Assembly: GCA_026710435.1 (NCBI GenBank)
Contig: JAPOQZ010000142.1
Span: 1 to 58,455 of the forward strand
Reading direction: 5' to 3'
DNA from: a bacterium
GTDB lineage: Bacteria > Actinomycetota > Acidimicrobiia > Spongiisociales > Spongiisociaceae
Length of the DNA: 58,455 nt
Below the pieces are notes generated by a model. That model searched no databases, had not been told where the DNA came from, and saw only the letters and a program-made list of their open reading frames with translations. The stretch's first letter is position 1. Each line of letters begins with the position of its first letter. Below are positions 53,273 to 58,455 of the stretch, one piece after another. Made by a program: the position numbers and the translations under genes.

Positions 53273-54901
53273 CTAGAATCTAGAGACAACCGTCAGCACC
53301 ACCGGTCGCCTGCCCGTCTCGGCCCTGATCACCCGGCGGGAAACATGCCGTACCGCGGCCGCGGCGTCCTTGCGGAAGCGGCGGGGACGCCGTTCGTACT
53401 CGGCTTCGATAGCCAACCCGACCTCGTCGAGGACCGGCGGCGCCTCGTCCATGAAACCGTAGCTGGTCAGCCGGGGAACGCCGACCAATCCTCCATTCGA
53501 CGTGTCGAACACCAGCGAGACCACCACCACCCCGTCGTCTCCCAACTTACCTCGTTCCCTGAGCAGGGATTCGCGCACGTCTCCCACACCCGAGCCATCC
53601 ACATAGACATATCGAGCCGCCACGGAACGCCGCTCGACACTCGTTGAACCGCCGTCGAGAACGATGGCGTCCCCGTCCTCGAGTACCAGTACCTCCGGCA
53701 CCCCCATCTCTTCGGCAAGGTCCGCATGCGCGCTGAGGTGCCGGTACTCGCCGTGGATCGGTACGAGCGTGGTCGGACGAACGACGTTGAGGAATGTCTT
53801 CAGTTCTTCGGAGGTAGCATGTCCGGACACATGAACATCGGCATTGCGACCGTGAAAGACTCTGGCGCCGACCCGGGTAAGGCCCGAAATCACTCTCGAG
53901 ACCGCGGTCTCGTTACCGGGCACCGGCGTCGCCGAGATGAGAACCGTGTCCTCGGCGTCTAGCTTCACCCAGCGGTGCCGACCCGCAGCCATTAACGAGA
54001 GCGCTGAGAAGGGTTCACCCTGCGACCCGGTGGTAACAATCATTACCTTCTCCTGTGGCAGGTCCATCGCTTCCCCGATCCTCAGAACCCGTTCCGGCGG
54101 CAGGTGCAGGACGCCGAGGTCGGTCCCGATCCGAAGGGTGCGTTCCATGGACCGGCCGATGAAGGACAGGTACCGGCCACTCGCCAGACCCGCATCGGCC
54201 AGTTGCTGAACCCGGTGGATGTGGCTCGAGAAACAGGTGCTGATCACCCGACCGGGAGCCTGCTGGACGATGGCCCTGATGGAGGGTTCCAGGGACTTCT
54301 CCGACGGAACCACTCCCTTGCGCTCTGCATTGGTGGAATCCGATAGCAGCAGGCGAACACCTCTTCTCCCTAGCTCGGCGAACTTCGGAAGGTCGGTACG
54401 CCGCCCGTCGACAGGAGTGGGATCGAGCTTGAAGTCGCCTGTATGGACCACGAGACCCTCGGGTGTGTCGAACACCACGCCGCTGCCCTCGGGAACCGAG
54501 TGGGACACAGGGATCAACTGGAATCTGAACGGCCCGTCGACCACCCACCGTCCGTCGGCTATCGGGCGGAAGTCCTTCTCGATCCCCATCTCGTCCACTC
54601 GCCCGGCTGCGATGGCGAGCGACAGACGGGTCCCGTACACAGGCACCGGCACCTCATCAAGGAAGTAACCCAGCCCACCCATGTGGTCCTCGTGTCCATG
54701 GGTGAGTACTACGCAAAGGATGTCCTCTCGCCTCTCGACCAGCCATCCCCAGTCGGGCAACACCAAGTCGACCCCCAACATGTCCTCTCGGGGGAACATG
54801 AGCCCGCAATCCACGAGGGCGATGCGGCCGTCGATCTCGATCGCCGCACAATTCCGACCGATCTCGCCGAGACCGCCTAGGAAGGTGGTCCGGACGCTCA
54901 C
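53273..54901 (-). CDS. rnj: ribonuclease J
   Basis: A 542-residue metallo-beta-lactamase/beta-CASP ribonuclease. The zinc motif LTHGHEDHMGGLGYF (H68, H70, D72, H73) and VHTGDFKLDPTPVDGRRTD are intact. ATGSQGEPFSAL-type GSQGEP marks the beta-CASP domain, and PIHGEYRHLSAHA completes the site. It trims and degrades mRNA and rRNA with 5' exo- and endonuclease activity. It overlaps dapA by 4 bp. Confidence 0.96.
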   Translation of the reverse strand: MSVRTTFLGGLGEIGRNCAAIEIDGRIALVDCGLMFPREDMLGVDLVLPDWGWLVERREDILCVVLTHGHEDHMGGLGYFLDEVPVPVYGTRLSLAIAAGRVDEMGIEKDFRPIADGRWVVDGPFRFQLIPVSHSVPEGSGVVFDTPEGLVVHTGDFKLDPTPVDGRRTDLPKFAELGRRGVRLLLSDSTNAERKGVVPSEKSLEPSIRAIVQQAPGRVISTCFSSHIHRVQQLADAGLASGRYLSFIGRSMERTLRIGTDLGVLHLPPERVLRIGEAMDLPQEKVMIVTTGSQGEPFSALSLMAAGRHRWVKLDAEDTVLISATPVPGNETAVSRVISGLTRVGARVFHGRNADVHVSGHATSEELKTFLNVVRPTTLVPIHGEYRHLSAHADLAEEMGVPEVLVLEDGDAIVLDGGSTSVERRSVAARYVYVDGSGVGDVRESLLRERGKLGDDGVVVVSLVFDTSNGGLVGVPRLTSYGFMDEAPPVLDEVGLAIEAEYERRPRRFRKDAAAAVRHVSRRVIRAETGRRPVVLTVVSRF

Positions 54902-55779
54902 AACCTCTGCGCCATACCGACCGCAGCGACAACCGCTTGTCTTGTCTTGTGGGAGGCCGGTACCAGGGGAAGCCTCGGGTCACCCACCGATTCCCACAGT
55001 GCATTCAGGCCCGCCTTGGTCGGCATCGGGTTGGGTTCCAGGAAGCAGGCGTCGAAGAGCGGCATGAGACCATCGTGCAGCCTCCAAGCCTCGGCCCCGT
55101 CCCCCGCTCGCTGGGCTTCGATCATCCGCTTGATCTGCCTACCCGCAAAGTGGCCAGCCACCGAGACCACTCCTTTACCACCGGCTTCCAGCACCGGCAG
55201 GGTCGCCGAGTCATCTCCCGAATAGACGAGGAAGCCTTCGGGCAACAACTCGAGGCTGGCCTTGGTGTACGCGAGATCCCCGACGGCGTCCTTCGTAGCG
55301 ACGATTCTTGGATGCTGGGCCATCTCCGCCAGCGTCTCGGCCTCGATCAACCGGGCAGTCCGCCCAGGGATGTTGTAGACCATCAGCGGGAGGTCGGTAG
55401 CATCCGCGATGGCGGTGAAGTGGGCCAGGAGCCCCGCTTGGGGGGGCCGCGAATAATACGGGGTGACGGCCATGAGACCGTCCACACCGGTCTCCGCCGC
55501 CCGTACCGAGAGTTCTACCGAGTGGTGGGTGTCGTAAGTACCGGTCCCGGCCACAACTGCAGCCCGAGTCCCCACAGCCTCGACCACGGTGGAGTAGAGC
55601 GCCAGCTTCTCCGTATCGGTGAGCGTCGGGGACTCACCTGTGGTGCCGGTCACCAGCACGCCATCGTGGCCGTTGTCGACCAGATGTACGGCGAGGCGAG
55701 CCATCCTCTCGTAGTGGACCGATCCATCTGCGTGGAACGGGGTGATCACGGCGGTGAGCAACTCACCGAAGGGCCCCAT
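54898..55779 (-). CDS. dapA: 4-hydroxy-tetrahydrodipicolinate synthase
   Basis: A 293-residue DHDPS. GVLVTGTTGESPTLT holds the Thr pair, VYNIPGR the tyrosine (about 135), and VATKDAVGDLA the Schiff-base lysine (about 163). It condenses pyruvate with aspartate semialdehyde, the first committed step to lysine and diaminopimelate for the cell wall. It lies between dapB and the RNase J gene in the conserved order. Confidence 0.96.
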   Translation of the reverse strand: MGPFGELLTAVITPFHADGSVHYERMARLAVHLVDNGHDGVLVTGTTGESPTLTDTEKLALYSTVVEAVGTRAAVVAGTGTYDTHHSVELSVRAAETGVDGLMAVTPYYSRPPQAGLLAHFTAIADATDLPLMVYNIPGRTARLIEAETLAEMAQHPRIVATKDAVGDLAYTKASLELLPEGFLVYSGDDSATLPVLEAGGKGVVSVAGHFAGRQIKRMIEAQRAGDGAEAWRLHDGLMPLFDACFLEPNPMPTKAGLNALWESVGDPRLPLVPASHKTRQAVVAAVGMAQRL

Positions 55780-55904
55780 TGTGTCCTCCCCTCGTCTGGC
55801 AAACCGGCGGGCCGCGGGCGAACATGCGCCCGCCCTCGGCCAAGCTTAGGTGAATACCGGACGATGTCAGCGGTCTCGGCTCCCGACCCGTACGAGCAAC
55901 GTCT

Positions 55905-56675
55905 TCAGAGGCCGAGGATCGTCTCGAGGCCTACGGTCAACGGACTCTCCAACGCCGCGACACTTCGAAGCGCCAGAACGATACCGGGAGTGAAGGCGGC
56001 CAAGTCGGTGGTGTCGTGGCGGATGGTCAGGTATTCACCGGTTCCTCCGAGGATCACCTCTTGGTGAGCAACGAAACCGTAAGCCCTGACCGAGTGGATC
56101 GCCACACCCTCTACAACGGCGCCCAACGCACCGGGAGCTATCTCCCGCCCACGACCGTGCGGCGGCCTCCCGCTCGCCATCCGGGCCGCTCCCATGCGGG
56201 CGGCGGTGTTCAGCGAGGTACCGGACGGAGCATCGGCCTTCCTTTGGTGATGCATCTCGATGATCTCCGCGGAGGCAAAATGCGGCGCCGCGAGTTCGGA
56301 TAACCGCATCATGAAGACCGCGCCCACCGAGAAGTTGGGAACCACCAAGCACCTTCGGGTGGCATCCGCCCACTCATCCTCGAGCACGGCCAGCCGTTCG
56401 GAGTCGTACCCGGACGTCCCGATCACGACGTCGGCATCGAAGGAACGCCAGCGGGTGACATTGGTCGGAGCCACATCCGGATTGGTGAACTCAAGGATCA
56501 CGTCGCATCCTCGCAGGGCATCCGGGTTGCTCGAGCACCGGTGTCCGGACAGAGCCTCTCCATCGTGGCCGGGGGCGTAGAGTCCTCCTACCGAGAATTC
56601 CTCCAACGGAAGCAGGGTTTCGAGGGAGAGTCGGCCCATCCTGCCCGCCGCGCCGGAGATACCAACCGAGGTCAT
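55905..56675 (-). CDS. dapB: 4-hydroxy-tetrahydrodipicolinate reductase
   Basis: The enzyme has 256 residues. GISGAAGRMGRLSLE is the NAD(P)-binding start. EMHHQRKADAPSGTS carries the catalytic His pair and Lys (about 142, 143 and 147), and NFSVGAVFMM is conserved. It performs the second step of the DAP pathway. Its start overlaps the M16 gene by 4 bp; 125 bp separate it from dapA. Confidence 0.96.
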   Translation of the reverse strand: MTSVGISGAAGRMGRLSLETLLPLEEFSVGGLYAPGHDGEALSGHRCSSNPDALRGCDVILEFTNPDVAPTNVTRWRSFDADVVIGTSGYDSERLAVLEDEWADATRRCLVVPNFSVGAVFMMRLSELAAPHFASAEIIEMHHQRKADAPSGTSLNTAARMGAARMASGRPPHGRGREIAPGALGAVVEGVAIHSVRAYGFVAHQEVILGGTGEYLTIRHDTTDLAAFTPGIVLALRSVAALESPLTVGLETILGL

Positions 56676-57922
56676 GCCACGTACCCCTGGAACTCCTTGC
56701 TCTCGAACGGACCAACCGCTCCCATAACGCGCGGACCCACCAGGGTCCGGGCCGCGTTGTCAGCGAGTTCTGTACGGGTCATTTTCTCAATCCGGGCCAA
56801 CCGCTCGTCAAGCGAGAGATGGGGAAGACCGAAGATCTCGTTCCTGCCCAGGCGGATCATGCGCGTGTTCGTGTCCTCCATCGAGAGGGCTAGAGCCCCC
56901 CGCACGTGTCCCTTGGCGCGTTCCAATTCCGCCCCGGTAACACCCTCGGCTACGAGGTGCCGGATCTCGTCGGTGAGGATCTCCATCACGGTATGGGCGT
57001 TGGCCGGGGTGGTTCCCACGTAGATACCCCAAGCCCCGGTCTCGGAGAACCGCATCGAGAAACTGTGGACCGCGTAGGCGAGGCCCCGTTCCTCCCGGAC
57101 TTTCTGGAACAAGCGCGACGACATCCCACCCCCCAAAATGTGGTGCATGACACCATCCGCCAGCCGCCGGTCATCGGTCCGGTTGATGGACTCTCCCCCG
57201 TAGACAAGGTGGAGTTGCTCGGTATCCCGGCGCACCACATGAACCTTTGGGGTGATCGCGGGTGGGTTCGGGTCGTGGCTACCGTCGCCCGCTTCCCAGC
57301 AACCGAAGAGTCCCTCCACGAGGTCCACCGCCCGGTCGTGCTCGATATTGCCGGCCACTGCAACGACCACCGTTCCCGAGCCGTAGCGCCGTCGCCAATA
57401 CCCGTCGATGTCGTCGCGGCTCATGGCGCCTATGGACTTGCGGGTTCCCAGCACGGGAAGACCCAGCGGGTGACCCTCGAAAGCCGTCCGGATGAATGCC
57501 TCCATCGCCACGTCGGAAGGGTCGTCCTCGTTCATGTTGATCTCTTCGACGACCACCCGACGTTCGGAGTCGATTTCGCCAGAGCGAAAGGCCGGCCGCT
57601 GCAACATCTCGGCGAGGAGGCCAAGGCCGGTGGCCAACTCAGTGTCCAGCATCCTCGCCCAGAAACAGGTGTACTCCTTGGAGGTGAAGGCGTTACTCTG
57701 CGCGCCGATGGCATCGAACGTTTCGGAGATCTCCCGGGCCGAGAGGCGCTCCGAACCCTTGAACAGCAGATGCTCCAGAAAGTGGGCCGCGCCAGCCTCG
57801 TTGGGACGCTCGTCGCGGCTACCCGTGGCGACCCAACATCCGACAGCCACCGAACGTACGCCGGGGACCGACTCGGTCACCACGGTGAGCCCGGTTGAAG
57901 TCTTCGAAACCTGTACTTGCAC
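56672..57922 (-). CDS. M16-family (pitrilysin-like) zinc peptidase
   Basis: A 416-residue peptidase with the inverted zinc motif AHFLEHLLFKG (about residues 47-51) and the downstream glutamate region VVEEINMNEDDPSD. The second half (MHHILGGGMSSRLFQKVREERGLAYAVHSF) is the inactive M16 repeat with its RGLAY motif. It resembles B. subtilis YmxG/PqqL-type processing peptidases next to dap genes. The usual upstream pnp gene is not in view. Confidence 0.93.
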   Translation of the reverse strand: MQVQVSKTSTGLTVVTESVPGVRSVAVGCWVATGSRDERPNEAGAAHFLEHLLFKGSERLSAREISETFDAIGAQSNAFTSKEYTCFWARMLDTELATGLGLLAEMLQRPAFRSGEIDSERRVVVEEINMNEDDPSDVAMEAFIRTAFEGHPLGLPVLGTRKSIGAMSRDDIDGYWRRRYGSGTVVVAVAGNIEHDRAVDLVEGLFGCWEAGDGSHDPNPPAITPKVHVVRRDTEQLHLVYGGESINRTDDRRLADGVMHHILGGGMSSRLFQKVREERGLAYAVHSFSMRFSETGAWGIYVGTTPANAHTVMEILTDEIRHLVAEGVTGAELERAKGHVRGALALSMEDTNTRMIRLGRNEIFGLPHLSLDERLARIEKMTRTELADNAARTLVGPRVMGAVGPFESKEFQGYVA

Positions 57923-57979
57923 GAATCCGCATGGTAGTGGACCAGCGGGATGCTCCGTCCGACGACCGCGCAGGCGCCT

Positions 57980-58290
57980 TCATCGAACTCGCCGGATCAC
58001 CTGAGGACATAGCTCTTTCACCCGGATGCCGCGCTCCTCCAAAGGGGTACGGTGGAGGGAGTAGTCGGAATCGACGGCGTTGACCAGTTCAGTTTGTTCC
58101 GTGCCGGATGCGACGGCCACCGCTACGAACTTGCGGTCGTCGGGGTCGAATCCAGCCAGCCGCGGGTCCTGCGGGAACTCGACGAAGCCGCGATGAGGAT
58201 CGCATGTGATAGTTACCTGCTGATCAAACGACAACCGCGCCGCCCATCGAAAGAACTGACTACCGACACCGGGTTGCTCCTGGCTGCTAG
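57980..58290 (-). pseudogene. PIN-like protein C-terminus, interrupted by IS5-type element
   Basis: The frame reads VGSQFFRWAARLSFDQQVTI, DPRLAGFDPDDRKFVAVAVASG, VNAVDSDYSLHRTPLEERGI and ends at 57980. The DPDDRKFVAVA and DSDY pattern matches the last acidic motifs of a PIN-like nuclease fold. It stays open without a start codon to the CTAG at 58287-58290, where the transposable element begins, so the N-terminal part has been separated from it. The original function is unknown, possibly a toxin. Confidence 0.55.
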
Positions 58291-58455
58291 GGCGTGTTCA
58301 CCTAAATTACACTGATGTGATATCATTATCATATGGAAATAACACAAGAACAATACCAACTCATAGCAGACACATTCCCGAAACCGCGCGGTACCATCAA
58401 AATCTCCAACCGCCAAGCCCTCAACGCCATCCTGCACATACTCGAACAAGGCTGC
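58291..58455 (+). mobile_element. IS5-family insertion sequence, left end (runs off window)
   Basis: The element probably begins GGCGTGTTCACC directly after CTAG, consistent with the YTAR targets of IS5. A 42-bp A+T-rich leader containing the terminal repeat follows, then the transposase start. The right end and target duplication are outside the window. Confidence 0.65.
58333..58455 (+). CDS. IS5-family transposase, N-terminal fragment
   Basis: From ATG 58333 the frame reads MEITQEQYQLIADTF, then RGTIKISNRQALNAILHILEQGC, the N-terminal DUF4096-type DNA-binding domain of IS5 transposases. It runs off the window before the DDE core. Its lower G+C and rarer codons compared with neighbouring genes suggest recent arrival. 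Confidence 0.8.
   Translation, partial: MEITQEQYQLIADTFPKPRGTIKISNRQALNAILHILEQGC

Noticed and set aside
1-58455. CRISPR arrays, tRNA, rRNA, tmRNA or RNase P RNA
   Set aside because: No regularly spaced direct repeats, tRNA cloverleaf ends or conserved RNA cores were seen; the A and B repeats are dispersed, not arrayed.

Overview
The window comes from a G+C-rich actinobacterium. The signs are a rimO-cinA-thpR-recA run near ftsK, an RNase J, dapA, dapB and M16-protease run, a 13E12/DUF222 HNH endonuclease, a flavin/F420-type LLM oxidoreductase, a LigB-type ATP-dependent ligase and a Gram-positive LexA box before recA. An Acidimicrobiia-like lineage is my best guess; no rRNA or other marker here fixes it. 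I saw no tRNA, rRNA or CRISPR array.

Layout. Positions 1-825 hold a decayed AbrB/PIN toxin-antitoxin pair. Positions 0.9-6.4 kb carry class I aldolase, an MFS transporter, a frameshifted DNA ligase, Maf and a methyltransferase. Positions 6.6-13 kb carry a branched-chain-amino-acid-type ABC transporter operon (livH, a livM-livF fusion, livG) with an aspartoacylase/succinylglutamate-desuccinylase-family gene and a solute-binding-domain gene that lacks a signal peptide. A facing livK-like gene is cut off at a rearrangement point near 7380. Positions 13.5-24 kb hold metabolism and repair genes: a cyanophycinase-like/CysS-tail fusion, LLM enzyme, MsrA, nitrobindin, a trans-3-hydroxyproline dehydratase, a PLP enzyme, an acyl-CoA dehydrogenase and an enoyl-CoA hydratase. 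Positions 24.1-26.7 kb are a decaying defence/toxin-antitoxin patch: an MbcA/ParS-like antitoxin remnant, a truncated nuclease-like protein, an AbiEi-like remnant, and HicA with a DUF2188-HicB fusion. Positions 27-31.6 kb carry the HNH endonuclease, a MetY-type sulfhydrylase with a coupled alpha/beta hydrolase, and RNase HII. Positions 31.7-39.7 kb carry exported lipoproteins, HIT, Trm112, YbaK, SURF1, an SSB and Tag glycosylase. Positions 39.8-58 kb are the conserved recA-to-M16 block, interrupted between rimO and ftsK by a VanW protein, an archaeal-type GAPDH-like enzyme, a methyltransferase, an acetyltransferase and an E2 acyltransferase. The window ends in an IS5-family element inserted into a PIN-like gene.

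Two short repeat families are the most distinctive non-coding feature. Family A (four copies, 106-107 bp) is a MITE-like extended hairpin bounded by CTAG; each copy sits 0-18 bp past the stop codon of a minus-strand gene. Family B (five copies, about 100-123 bp) carries a hairpin around TTCACCCGTCGGGTGAA and often ends in CTAG or CTAA; two inverted copies flank livH. The IS5-type insertion and the livK break point also lie at CTAG, which suggests, without proving, that one CTAG-targeting transposition activity shaped much of this window.
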